From assembly GCA_944384265.1 (NCBI GenBank), contig CALWSR010000013.1, positions 1 to 64,000 on the forward strand: a stretch of 64,000 nucleotides of DNA, written 5' to 3'. How positions within the stretch are numbered: position 1 is the stretch's first letter; each line of letters opens with the position of its first letter. The translations under genes were made by a program, and so were the position numbers. Under the pieces are notes generated by a model. The model saw nothing but the letters and a program-made list of their open reading frames with translations. It was not told where the DNA came from and did not search any database. The stretch is from an uncultured Clostridia bacterium (GTDB lineage Bacteria; Bacillota; Clostridia; Lachnospirales; Anaerotignaceae). Shown here in pieces: positions 36,953-45,911 of the stretch.

Positions 36953-38617
36953 TTAGTCTACAATCATATCATCAAAGCTGCCTCCCGGCGGAATCATAGG
37001 CAATACCTTTTCATCTCTGTCAATGATACATTCAATGACACTGGGGCAATCATTTTGCAGTGCTTTTTCAAAAGCCTCTTTAAACTCTGCTATGGTATTT
37101 GCCCGATAGCCCTTTGCTCCAAAAGCCTCTGCCAGCTTTACAAAATCTGTTTTTCTATCCAGTGTGGTATAGGCATATCTTTTTTCAAAAAACAATTCCT
37201 GCCATTGTCTTACCATGCCCAGCACATTGTTGTTCATAATCACTGTAATAATGGGCAAGCCATATGTGACACTGGTACAAAGCTCATTCATATTCATGTG
37301 GAAACCGCCGTCTCCTGTGATATGCACCACACGTCTGTCAGGAAAAGCAATTTTGGCACCCATGGAAGCACCATAGCTAAATCCCATTGTACCCAGTCCT
37401 CCTGATGTTAAAAAAGAACGGGGCTTTGTTCTTTTGCAATATTGTGCTGTCCACATTTGGTGCTGTCCCACGTCTGTAACAATAATGGCATCTTCTCCGC
37501 TCATTTCTGATATGGCCTCTACCAGCTTGAAGGGCTTGATGCTGTTTTGGTCATCCACCGGATGATAGTCAATTTCTTCTCTCCATTTGTCAATGGTTTC
37601 CAGCCATTGCTTTCTGTCAGAAGGAGTGACGTATTGCATCAATTTCTCCAAAACATCCTTTACATCCCCTACTATACTGAAATTGGTTCTAACATTTTTA
37701 TCAATTTCTGCATTGTCAATATCAATTTGTACTTTAATGGCATTGGGTGCAAATTTTTCTTTGTTGGTTGCCACTCTGTCAGAAAATCTTGTGCCTACGG
37801 CAATGAGCAAATCTGATTCATTGATGGCCTTTGCGCTGGATACATGGCCATGCATACCCACCATGCCTAAATTTAATCTGTCGCCATAGCTAAGCACCCC
37901 TGAGGCCATAAGGGTATGACAGCCGGGAATAGAGCAAGTATTCATCAATGTGCTTAACTGCTCGGAGGCACCGGAGGAAATCACGCCTCCTCCAAAATAA
38001 ATCACAGGACGGACACTTTTGTTTATCAGCTCTGCCAAATGCTTTACGTCCTCTTGCTTTACCGGAACATGGCGTTGTATTTTCACAGGCTCTTTGTTTT
38101 CAAATTCGTAGCTTTCCACTGTGATGTCCTTTGGTATGTCCACCAGCACAGGGCCGGGGCGTCCACTTTGTGCAATGCGAAATGCCTCTCTTAATGTATC
38201 TGCCAAATCTTCAATTTTTTTCACAAGAAAATTGTGTTTTGTAATAGGCACCGTCACTCCTGTAATATATACCTCTTGAAAGCTGTCTCGTCCAATGGCG
38301 TCTGTGGTTACATTTCCGGTAATGGCTACCATGGGAATAGAATCCATATAAGCTGTTGCAATGCCTGTTACAATGTTTGTGGCCCCCGGGCCGCTTGTGG
38401 CAATGACAACACCTGTTTTTCCCGTTGCCCTTGCATATCCGTCGGCTGCATGGGAAGCACCTTGCTCATGGGCTGTCAAAATATGACGGACTCTATCTTT
38501 GTTTTGAAGCAGAGCATCATAAATATTGATGACAGTACCTCCTGGATATCCAAATACAACATCCACACCTTCTTCCACTAAAACCTCTACTACAATTTCT
38601 GCTCCTGTTTTCAGCAT
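36953..38617 (-). CDS. ilvB: Acetolactate synthase large (catalytic) subunit, copy 1
   Basis: This 554-residue thiamine-diphosphate enzyme condenses pyruvate to acetolactate or acetohydroxybutyrate. Signatures are VFGYPGGTVINIYD, the catalytic Glu in LTAHEQGASHAADGYAR, SGPGATN, and the ThDP/Mg2+ motif GDGGFHMNMNEL..N at the C-terminal domain. It is the first gene behind T-box leader 1. Compared with IlvB2 it has the ordinary loop KRYAYTTLDRKTDF after the active-site region and no Cys-rich insert. Confidence 0.96.
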   Translation of the reverse strand: MLKTGAEIVVEVLVEEGVDVVFGYPGGTVINIYDALLQNKDRVRHILTAHEQGASHAADGYARATGKTGVVIATSGPGATNIVTGIATAYMDSIPMVAITGNVTTDAIGRDSFQEVYITGVTVPITKHNFLVKKIEDLADTLREAFRIAQSGRPGPVLVDIPKDITVESYEFENKEPVKIQRHVPVKQEDVKHLAELINKSVRPVIYFGGGVISSGASEQLSTLMNTCSIPGCHTLMASGVLSYGDRLNLGMVGMHGHVSSAKAINESDLLIAVGTRFSDRVATNKEKFAPNAIKVQIDIDNAEIDKNVRTNFSIVGDVKDVLEKLMQYVTPSDRKQWLETIDKWREEIDYHPVDDQNSIKPFKLVEAISEMSGEDAIIVTDVGQHQMWTAQYCKRTKPRSFLTSGGLGTMGFSYGASMGAKIAFPDRRVVHITGDGGFHMNMNELCTSVTYGLPIITVIMNNNVLGMVRQWQELFFEKRYAYTTLDRKTDFVKLAEAFGAKGYRANTIAEFKEAFEKALQNDCPSVIECIIDRDEKVLPMIPPGGSFDDMIVD

Positions 38618-38654
38618 ACACGTTCCCCATTTCTCCTTTATTTTGATTAAACGA

Positions 38655-38972
38655 TTTTATAAAAAAAGACCTTGCCTCTTATATTGACAAGAGACAAAGC
38701 CTATATACTCTGCGGTACCACTCTAATTGCTGCATATTGCAGCCACCTCAAACACATCACACAAAAGTGTCAATGCTGATTTTTTTAACGAAGCATCACT
38801 CCGTTTGTATCTACACAAATCAAAAAACAAATTGATTCTTTGATACAACTGCTCTTGAGGAGATTTTCACATTTTTTTGCTATTGCCTTACACCGGCCGG
38901 CAACTCTCTAAAAACAAATAAAAGGCTACTCATCCTCAGTCATTGCATTTTTTTGTTTGGTATGAACAAAAT
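38655..38972 (-). ncRNA. T-box riboswitch leader 1 (isoleucine), controls ilvBNC
   Basis: Minus-strand leader with the T-box core AATTAGAGTGGTACCGC (38712-38728). Stem I has the AGUA turn, GAGAGUUGCCGG and the GNUGNNA-like region, and GTGAAAATC precedes the lower stem GAGGA/TCCTC. The specifier triplet is therefore probably AUC (Ile, 38862-38864). The terminator is a GC-poor stem around GTCTCTT/AAGAGGC ending in seven T (38661-38667). Uncharged tRNA-Ile would turn the operon on. Confidence 0.92.
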
Positions 38973-38998
38973 TATAATCCTTTTTCCAAAAATGTCAA
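38971..38998 (-). promoter_or_regulatory. Promoter of T-box leader 1
   Basis: TTGACA (38993-38998), 16-bp spacer, TATAAT (38971-38976) on the minus strand: both boxes are perfect. It lies just after the DUF4914 gene. Confidence 0.9.
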
Positions 38999-39056
38999 TA
39001 GTCAATTTTTTAAAAGGCTTTTATAATTGTATGACAACGCCAAATTATTCTTTTTA

Positions 39057-40928
39057 TTACATAGGCGTCAAATTGCAATAATCTTCTATGGTACCCCCGT
39101 TTTGAAAGCAGGCAATGATTTCTTTCCCCAATGGAGAAAGCTGTGGTTTATCAAATTTCTGCAATTCCTTGGCAAAAAAATCAGTCAATATTTTGGCACC
39201 TTTGTCATATCCTTCTGTTCCAAGCATTTCCTGCAGCTCACATCTCAAAAAAACGCTTCTGATATTTTGTCTTTCAATTTTCATTTCTTTCAATGCATAT
39301 CCCAGCAAAGGGCATCTGGCAGGCTCCAAATTTTGCCGTTTTATATTAATGCCGCCTCTTCTTGCCAAATATTCCCTTGCAATCCATTCTGCGGCAAATC
39401 CCACTTCATATACACCAATATGCTGGTTTGGCAGCAAAATATATTTTGTGTTTGGGCAGGCTATAATCTGCTCCAAAAGCAAATTGGCCTGACGCACTCT
39501 TTCTCCTGTGGCAAAGGGCCAATAGGAGCCCACTCCCTCGCTTATCATGCCTGAGGAATCAATGATACTTGGATTATTATGTCCTCTTGGTGCTACCAAT
39601 CGCCACAGCCACGCCAATGCAGGGGGAATAATGTGCAGCAATCCCATAATGCCATAGCTTGGATGCTCTGCACTGGCAGGAGGCATACGCACACCAAAGC
39701 TGCGCACATCCACACCTACCGGCTCTTTTACAATTTTATCCACCATATATCTTGGAATGACCACACGAGGATTGGGGCAAGGCTTGCCATTGGAATCCAG
39801 TGTATGCTCCCACGGCAGACAGGTTGCACCTGCAATACCCTGCAAATTGAAAAAAATCAACGGTTCCTTTGGATGTATGGCGATTTTTTCATATTCAGGG
39901 CTTGTACCATATTCTGTGATGCCATCCACACGCAAAAACCAACTGTTTTCTCCGTCAACCAGCCACAATTTTCCATCGTCTTCCTGTATGTCAGGGTGGC
40001 ACATGGCCATATCATCAGAAATAGGCTCAATGTCACAGGTATCTCCCATATGAATATAATTTTTTCCTCCTGTGATGGTATGTGTGCCAAGCAATATACG
40101 TCCGTCAGCCACTCTATGCTCTTTTTCCAGCATTTCGCTTTTTCCCCCTCCGGAGGCACCCTCATGCATAATTACAATTTCATTTTCATAAGGTGTGATA
40201 ATTCTGGCAGCAGAGGCATGGGCTGTCACCCAGTTTTCGCTCTCTCCAATATCCAGCAAAACGCTGTACACACCTTTTTTTGCAGATGGCCCCGGATATA
40301 AATTATAAGAAAATATTTCATGACAATGCTCCAAGCGATTGTGAACACAAACCTGTTTGCCATCAAAATGGGTATGTCTAAAGGGTGGCGCCACATATAT
40401 AATGGCACGAGGCACAAAAGGAGCCTCCTGCTGCTCAATATCTACAAATGCCTGCAAATTTGCTAAAGCATAGGCAAAAAAAGAAGCATTTTTAGGGCAT
40501 ATCAATATTGCAGGATAGCCATATTTTTCTCCTCCGGCTTTAAAGGGTACAATCACCAGTTCATTTTCTTTTAACCACAACAATGTTTCTAATCTTAGTG
40601 CGCCAAATTTATATCCATATGCTTCTTCAAACCGCTGTTTGTCTGTTGGCTTTTCGTCGGCAATCACCATACAATCCGGGTCACGGCGGCGCATATAATC
40701 CTCTGTATAATTGACAACAGCACCATTGCGGCAGCGCACCACATAAGCCTCTTTTTTTTGCTGACCATTGATGGGATATGTCACATCAAAGCAATCTGCA
40801 TTTTGTTGACCAAATACCATTTCATATATTTCTGATTTTGATGTGGGTATGGTAATACCTTTACAGCCTTGCAAAATTTCTTCCAATTCTTGTGAAAACA
40901 CAATTTTTTCCATTAAATTTTTTCCCAT
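39057..40928 (-). CDS. DUF4914-family protein with a P-loop-like motif
   Basis: This 623-residue soluble protein matches DUF4914 in length and pattern. The motif IMHEGASGGGKSEMLEKEHR (about residues 250-270) resembles the nucleotide loop of PEP-carboxykinase/HPr-kinase-type proteins. Further family blocks are AIHPKEPLIFFNLQG and PNTKYILLPNQHIGVYEVG near the C-terminus. An ATP-dependent kinase or carboxykinase-like activity is my inference; no function is established. The start at 40928 follows GGGAGG at 6 nt. It is a single gene just upstream of the ilvB T-box promoter, on the same strand, without a clear terminator between them. Confidence 0.78.
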   Translation of the reverse strand: MGKNLMEKIVFSQELEEILQGCKGITIPTSKSEIYEMVFGQQNADCFDVTYPINGQQKKEAYVVRCRNGAVVNYTEDYMRRRDPDCMVIADEKPTDKQRFEEAYGYKFGALRLETLLWLKENELVIVPFKAGGEKYGYPAILICPKNASFFAYALANLQAFVDIEQQEAPFVPRAIIYVAPPFRHTHFDGKQVCVHNRLEHCHEIFSYNLYPGPSAKKGVYSVLLDIGESENWVTAHASAARIITPYENEIVIMHEGASGGGKSEMLEKEHRVADGRILLGTHTITGGKNYIHMGDTCDIEPISDDMAMCHPDIQEDDGKLWLVDGENSWFLRVDGITEYGTSPEYEKIAIHPKEPLIFFNLQGIAGATCLPWEHTLDSNGKPCPNPRVVIPRYMVDKIVKEPVGVDVRSFGVRMPPASAEHPSYGIMGLLHIIPPALAWLWRLVAPRGHNNPSIIDSSGMISEGVGSYWPFATGERVRQANLLLEQIIACPNTKYILLPNQHIGVYEVGFAAEWIAREYLARRGGINIKRQNLEPARCPLLGYALKEMKIERQNIRSVFLRCELQEMLGTEGYDKGAKILTDFFAKELQKFDKPQLSPLGKEIIACFQNGGTIEDYCNLTPM

Positions 40929-40959
40929 AGATTTCCTCCCTCTTTTTTGGTGGTTTTGT

Positions 40960-41015
40960 TATTTTCATATAAAACAGAAAACCATAAAACATTGATTTTT
41001 CAGCCAAAAACCAAT
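40960..41015. repeat. Dispersed repeat R3, copy 2
   Basis: Same block as 4681-4735 and 44445-44505 (CATTGATTTTTCAGCCAAAA), located upstream of the DUF4914 start, so it could influence that gene's promoter. Confidence 0.5.
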
Positions 41016-42169
41016 TGATTAAATTTCATTAGCATCACATATAATAGGGGAATTTGTCAGTCTTTTTATTTTAAGGGGCCAAGGATTTGCAGCATCCAAA
41101 AAAAGCTTTGTTCTATTTCTGAGCTTTCATCATGCCCAATTCTGTTTTATATTTCTTTTGCAAAACCTTTTTTATTTATAAATAAAAGCATAAAATATGT
41201 TTTTTAAAACAATCTTTTTTCTATTTATTTTAGTATGATATGCTTTATTTGTAAAATGAACTCAAAAACAATCTATTTTTTATTATTTTATTGATTTTTA
41301 TATAATATCTATTTTTTTATATGATAGAATAAGCAAATTAGACAAAATAAAATAAAATGATTTCCAGAAAAAAATGGTTTTCTATCACAAAAAACCATAA
41401 TTTTTTTATTTTCTATTCATTTTTTTATTTATTTTTATTACAAAATGAAAAATGACCCTCCTGCCGCACTTTCGACAGAAAGGTCATCTTTCATTTTGAA
41501 CTGGTTCTAACACGTCTATTCTTATCACTCTTTCTTTATGATATTATTAACTTTTTTTTGGGAAACTGTGTCTTTTCATGAGATTCTTTTTACAATCATC
41601 ACAACACAAACTATTCAGTTGTTTTATTTCATTTACTGTTTTCTGCATTTTCATTTTCCACATGGAACACATTTTTGATACCAAAATGCTTTTTACTTTG
41701 CTTTTACAGTTTTGAAATATTGTTTGGATTTTTGTCTTTTTAAAAAGTACATTATCCTTTTTTTGTCCTATGGCCTTATCTTATCACACTACCTGCTTTT
41801 CTATTAGAAAAGCCAACCCAAATTTCATCGCCGCAAAATCTAAGATAAAACCGAAGCTAACTATTTTTTCGGAATCTCCTCCCTTATTGTGTACTAACTA
41901 TAACTTGTATTGGAATTTCTTCCGCCTCAATTTATAATCAAAAAAGTAATGGATTCAATCAAATAAATTTTTATCAGGAAATGAAATTTCTCTCATTATT
42001 GACGTCTTATAATAAAAGAACCGAAAATTTTTTCATATTCCTTATGAATTATTTTGTTTTGATTGATTACTTTTTATGGTTATATTATAAAACTTAAACA
42101 ATAAAAAGTCAATAAAAAATCAAAATGTATACAATATTTTTTTAAATACTATTTTTCTCTACTCTTTTG
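41016..42169. other. 1.1-kb gene-free AT-rich region
   Basis: No coding sequence supported. Its one clear structure is the large hairpin at 41442-41497, with 16-nt arms AAAATGAAAAATGACC and GGTCATCTTTCATTTT and a GC-richer 24-nt loop. The rest is AT-rich, with no recognised family likeness. Confidence 0.5.
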
Positions 42170-42198
42170 TTGTCCAAAAACCCATTTAATGATAAAAT
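42170..42198 (+). promoter_or_regulatory. Promoter of the isochorismatase-like gene
   Basis: TTGTCC, 17-bp spacer, TAAAAT, about 45 nt upstream of the ATG. Confidence 0.6.
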
Positions 42199-42242
42199 AG
42201 TATGTAAAAACAGTGACTTACTTTTAGAAAGGTGTGAAAAAA

Positions 42243-42758
42243 ATGAAAGAAGCATTAGTTGTAATTGATATGCAAAATGATTTTATAGACGGCAGCCTAG
42301 GCACAGAAGAGGCCCAAAAAATACTTCCCTTTGTCATTGAAAAAATCAATGCCTTTTCCGGAGATTTATATTATACAAGAGATACCCATTCACAAGACTA
42401 TTTAAACACATTGGAAGGAAAAAAGCTTCCTGTTGTTCATTGTATCAAAGACAGCTTCGGCTGGGAAATACAAAAGGATGTATGGCAGGCAGGGGCCGCA
42501 AAAAATCCGGTCATCATTGACAAGCCCACATTTGCTTCTGCACAGCTGGCGCAAGCCCTTGCCAAAAAACAATATGATTGTATTACACTCATTGGACTGT
42601 GTACGGATATTTGTGTCATCAGCAATGCTTTAAGCATAAAGGCACTGCTTTGGCAAACCCCTATCGTTGTGGACTCCCTTTGCTGTGCAGGGGTGACGCC
42701 CCAAAGCCACCAGCAGGCATTAAACGCCATGGCAATGTGCCAGATTGATATTGCTTAG
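42243..42758 (+). CDS. Isochorismatase-family cysteine hydrolase (nicotinamidase-like)
   Basis: This 171-residue hydrolase has the family triad: Asp in LVVIDMQNDFIDG, a Lys after IIDKPTFAS, and the nucleophile Cys in LIGLCTDICVISNAL. The layout and small size resemble nicotinamidase/pyrazinamidase-like proteins, but the usual metal-binding DxHxxxH segment is only partly seen (DTHSQDYL), so nicotinamide may not be the substrate. The ATG at 42243 (MKEALVV) has AAAGG upstream; an in-frame GTG at 42234 overlaps that site. It is followed by a DUF4272 gene after 90 bp. Confidence 0.85.
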   Translation: MKEALVVIDMQNDFIDGSLGTEEAQKILPFVIEKINAFSGDLYYTRDTHSQDYLNTLEGKKLPVVHCIKDSFGWEIQKDVWQAGAAKNPVIIDKPTFASAQLAQALAKKQYDCITLIGLCTDICVISNALSIKALLWQTPIVVDSLCCAGVTPQSHQQALNAMAMCQIDIA

Positions 42759-42848
42759 TACCATAAAAAAATACTGCAAATACAAAAATATTTTTGAAAA
42801 ATGCTTTATCAAAAATTCCATTTTTTCAAAAACAAAGGAGAAATTGCA

Positions 42849-44147
42849 ATGAAACTTTTTGATTGGATAAAAAAGAAAAAACAAACACCACAGCCTGTGC
42901 CTCAGCCCATGCCTTCCTCTGCTGCACAAGCAGAGCCTGCCCCTGCTCAAAAGCCCAAGCAGCATGATGCAGCCATTCGTTTATATGCCTGCCGAAGGGA
43001 TATTTCTGTCATTGGGCCTATTTTTGAAAAGGCCTTTGCTGAGCAGCTTCAAAAATTGGATGCGCTTAACAGCAATACCTTTGTCATGACGCTGAAGGAC
43101 GGCACATTTTTACAGATTCACATCACTTCAAACACCCAAAGGGGCATGGCACAAATCTATCATATAGCCGGTCTTTTCAGCAATTCACCTCTTAAAAATG
43201 CTGAACTGAAAGAAAAAATACTGCAGCAAATCAAGCTTTTTAATTGCATTGTCAAATTAAAATTTGTACTGAATGATGACGAAAAAAGGACAAATGCCAT
43301 CATGCAAAGCATTTATACTGCAGCCAAGGCTATCACAGCATTTGTGTTGACACCTTCTATGGAGCTGTTTCACTATGACGGCAGGCTTTTGATTGATACA
43401 GAGGGAAACTCTGCTTTTGAAACATTTTCTCCCATTGCCGCATCGGATTTTTTATATAATAACAAACAGCCCTCTCCTTCAGACATTGCCAGAAAAGAAA
43501 AATCTATTGCTGTTTTAAAACAAAAAAAAATTCCCTATTTAGAGAATCTTCCTTCTGCTGCATTAGAATCTGACACCACATTACATACAAAAGAAGAGGT
43601 TGTCAAAAGGCTCATTGCCACATATGCCACCTGTGTGCAGGCAGAAATCTATGCCAGCGGCGACTACCCCAATCCCCAAGAAAAAATGGAGGAGCAAATG
43701 GCTATTTTAGAAGAAAAATATCATGTTTCACAATATTTTTCTCCTGAGGAAAAACAGTATATTGACCATCCCCCCATAAAAGAATTTGAGCTTTTTCAAA
43801 GATATGGCTGGAGATATGAATGCTGTGCCGTATTCCTTTGGGCATTGTCTTTGCTGGAGCTAAAAGAGCCAAATCAAATTTGCGAAGCCTTGGAGCTGGG
43901 CAACATTATATGGAACCACAATTTTGAAAGCCTTTTGGAAGCCTCCACACTGCGCTCCAAAGCAGAAATATTGGATTTGCAGGATATTACACTGCGCTAC
44001 AACTGGGCCTGTGTGGATGCCCGCATACATCACAAAACATTGGATACACTGGATTTCAGTGTTGTATACGAACGTCATTATGCTTTAAACTGGCTTTTAA
44101 AGGTGGATGGCATAGACCATTGGGACCATATTGTTACAAATACATAA
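42849..44147 (+). CDS. DUF4272 domain-containing protein
   Basis: This 432-residue soluble protein starts with a Lys-rich stretch and a Pro/Gln/Ala-rich linker (residues about 15-45). The C-terminal half matches DUF4272: FELFQRYGWRYECCAVFLWAL, then RSKAEILDLQDITLRYNWAC and VVYERHYALNWLL. Function unknown. AAAGGAG lies 8 nt before the ATG at 42849; the frame extends to 42801 without a ribosome site. An intrinsic terminator follows within 10 nt of the stop. Confidence 0.85.
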   Translation: MKLFDWIKKKKQTPQPVPQPMPSSAAQAEPAPAQKPKQHDAAIRLYACRRDISVIGPIFEKAFAEQLQKLDALNSNTFVMTLKDGTFLQIHITSNTQRGMAQIYHIAGLFSNSPLKNAELKEKILQQIKLFNCIVKLKFVLNDDEKRTNAIMQSIYTAAKAITAFVLTPSMELFHYDGRLLIDTEGNSAFETFSPIAASDFLYNNKQPSPSDIARKEKSIAVLKQKKIPYLENLPSAALESDTTLHTKEEVVKRLIATYATCVQAEIYASGDYPNPQEKMEEQMAILEEKYHVSQYFSPEEKQYIDHPPIKEFELFQRYGWRYECCAVFLWALSLLELKEPNQICEALELGNIIWNHNFESLLEASTLRSKAEILDLQDITLRYNWACVDARIHHKTLDTLDFSVVYERHYALNWLLKVDGIDHWDHIVTNT

Positions 44148-44155
44148 ACCATTTT

Positions 44156-44184
44156 AGACTGTCAAATCACAGACAGTCTTTTTC
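44156..44184 (+). terminator. Terminator of the isochorismatase-DUF4272 unit
   Basis: AGACTGTC-8 nt-GACAGTCT followed by TTTTC on the plus strand, nine nt after the stop codon. Confidence 0.85.
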
Positions 44185-44444
44185 ATTTTTTGTAAAAATG
44201 TTCTGCCGTATTTTGTCCAACATCAAAACCCGGCTGCACTGGCAGGTGCATTGAAATTCTGTCAAGCCCTCTGCGGTTTCATCTGCTGTTCTTGGCGGCT
44301 ATTTTCATTTGCTGCCCTTTGCTTTTTGATTAATGTATTCACTAAAGCTTATTTGATTCTCCATACAGCCTTTAACTGATGATTGCTATATTGATATATC
44401 TTTTTTGTGTTTTTACTATCTCAGCTTTCATTTTTTGATTCTGT

Positions 44445-44505
44445 TACTTCAATAGGAAATAGAAAGCCATACAGCATTGATTTTACAGCCAAAACCAGTT
44501 CTTTG
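44445..44505. repeat. Dispersed repeat R3, copy 3
   Basis: Block GCATTGATTTTACAGCCAAA with the flanking GAAAGCCATAC, shared with 4681-4735 and 40960-41015. Similarity to copy 1 continues weakly to about 44570. Confidence 0.5.
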
Positions 44506-44639
44506 CATTTCTTCTCTGCCTTTTAAAGTACCTCCCTCAATTTAGAAGCATTTGCAATAGCCCTCATTTCCTTGGCCGCCTTCTTTCAAAGACAGCAACA
44601 CCAATTTCTTTGTACTGTTTTGAAGCATTATGCCATATC

Positions 44640-44760
44640 ATTTTTCATATTACTATAACACATCCCATTTTTTATATATCATCTGTTTTCTGTGTTTTGA
44701 CAGGAATAGAATATGCTATTTGCATTTCCCAAATTGTATCTGGAAAAGGCTGCCTATCAA
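44640..44760 (-). pseudogene. tnpA: IS200/IS605 TnpA fragment
   Basis: Minus-strand reading gives GKCK, a stop, then HILFLSKHRKQMIYKKWD, matching ECKYHIVFAPKYRRQVIYGK of the copy at position 1. Only this N-terminal block survives, with an in-frame stop. A short separate match (CTATCTCAGCTTTCATTTTT, near 44421) may be another piece. Confidence 0.6.
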
Positions 44761-44924
44761 ACCGGTAGTTTAAATAAAGGGTTTTCCACTGATTGCCTGC
44801 CAGGAATAAAAAATTCATATTTCATGATGTTTTTAATTTAGTACTAAATTTGCATTATCCTTTTTTATCCACCATAAATGGGGCAATATAAAGGATTTTT
44901 TATGTACTATCCCATTTTCATTCT

Positions 44925-45102
44925 TTCCATAGTTGGGGCAGTTCCGTGCTTCTATCATTTCTGCCCATCATTTCCTCCTGCTTTACACCATATCTTAACC
45001 TTCATACTTTGATGCCACACTTTTTTTATATTTTGGTGCAAATACAATATGATATTGACATCTATATATTGGGTGTGGTGTATTTTTTATTTCACGATTC
45101 AT
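44925..45102 (-). pseudogene. tnpA: IS200/IS605 TnpA fragment
   Basis: From an ATG at 45102 the minus strand reads MNREIKN, then RCQYHIVFAPKYKKSV, followed by stops and then AEMIEARNCPNYGK. These are the first and third blocks of the TnpA N-terminus. Internal stops make it non-functional. Confidence 0.7.
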
Positions 45103-45476
45103 ATAAAAAAATTATATTCTCTTTATCAGTCTATTTTCAAATAGGAAGTAATCATCCGGATGTTTTATATACTAAAATATTTTTATTTCCCCCTAACAGA
45201 GTCAGTGACATTGTATAACGAAAGCATATAAAACCAATATTCTGCCTAGCAGGTGTTTTCCCATATAGAGGCATGCCTTATGAATTTTCTGTTATCTGCC
45301 ATTCTGAAAAGAGCCATACTATTTCAATATACATTATTTTGCTGATTGGTGCTTTTTTTATTGCTTTGCCATATGCTCCCTTATCTTTTCTCCACTATGT
45401 ATTGTTGTATCTATGTAATAACATTTACACAAAAATATTCAATCACTAAGCTGCTCACACAACACTGCTCTTTTCT

Positions 45477-45740
45477 TTGATATACAATAAAAATTGATAT
45501 GCTGATTTTAGCATATCTATGTGATTGGAACATACTTTCTTCTTTTTATGATTTCCTCCTTTTCATTCATAAAATTTTCTTATTCTTTCCCAATTTTCTT
45601 CTCATTTACAATAACCATATGCCTGTATATACTGATTTCCATATACAGATTTTTACTATACTTTTGCAGCCTTCAATTTGATTATGTTCAAAGGGGTTTT
45701 TTGAACCACACATCCAGCCCATGTTTTTCTTTACGCCAAA
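45477..45740. repeat. Dispersed repeat R5, long copy 2
   Basis: Shares AAAATTGATATGCTGATTTT and ATATACAGATTTTTACTATAC with the copy at 32899-33175, and GGTTTTTTGAACCAC near its right end with the short copy at 11845. It lies beside a tnpA fragment, as does the short copy. Confidence 0.5.
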
Positions 45741-45746
45741 GGCTGT

Positions 45747-45866
45747 GGCAAAATGAAATTGCGGCAGCAGCTTGCACAAAGAAATTTTGTAAATCATAAA
45801 AAACCGGCTGTTTTCTGAGTGAAATTTCCTCAAAAAGCAACCGGTTTTTGCACATCATTATTTCAG
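45747..45866 (+). repeat. Convergent-site palindromic repeat, copy B
   Basis: Full-length copy of the ~115-bp repeat. The core (45798-45849) has AAAAACCGGCTG and CAACCGGTTTTT arms with inner complementarity CTGAG/CTCA, and T-runs on both strands. It lies between the DUF4272 gene (plus) and the aminotransferase (minus). It probably terminates the latter, which has no other obvious terminator. Confidence 0.75.
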
Positions 45867-45911
45867 AGGGCTATCTTAGGCCAGCCCCTTTCCTATTTTT
45901 TTATGTAGCGA

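Larger units (their letters stand above)
44185..45746. other. 1.6-kb graveyard of decayed mobile-element fragments
   Basis: No intact gene. It contains repeat R3 copy 3 (44445-44505), two tnpA fragments on the minus strand (44640-44760, 44925-45102) and the long R5 copy 2 (45477-45740). The stretch 45110-45476 shows nothing I can identify. Stops and frameshifts occur throughout. Confidence 0.65.

Noticed and set aside
42234..42242. GTG start three codons upstream for the isochorismatase-like gene
   Set aside because: The GTG overlaps the only ribosome site; the ATG at 42243 is correctly spaced.
45606..45833. 75-residue minus-strand frame over repeat copy B
   Set aside because: Runs through the palindromic repeat and the R5 remnant; not a gene.
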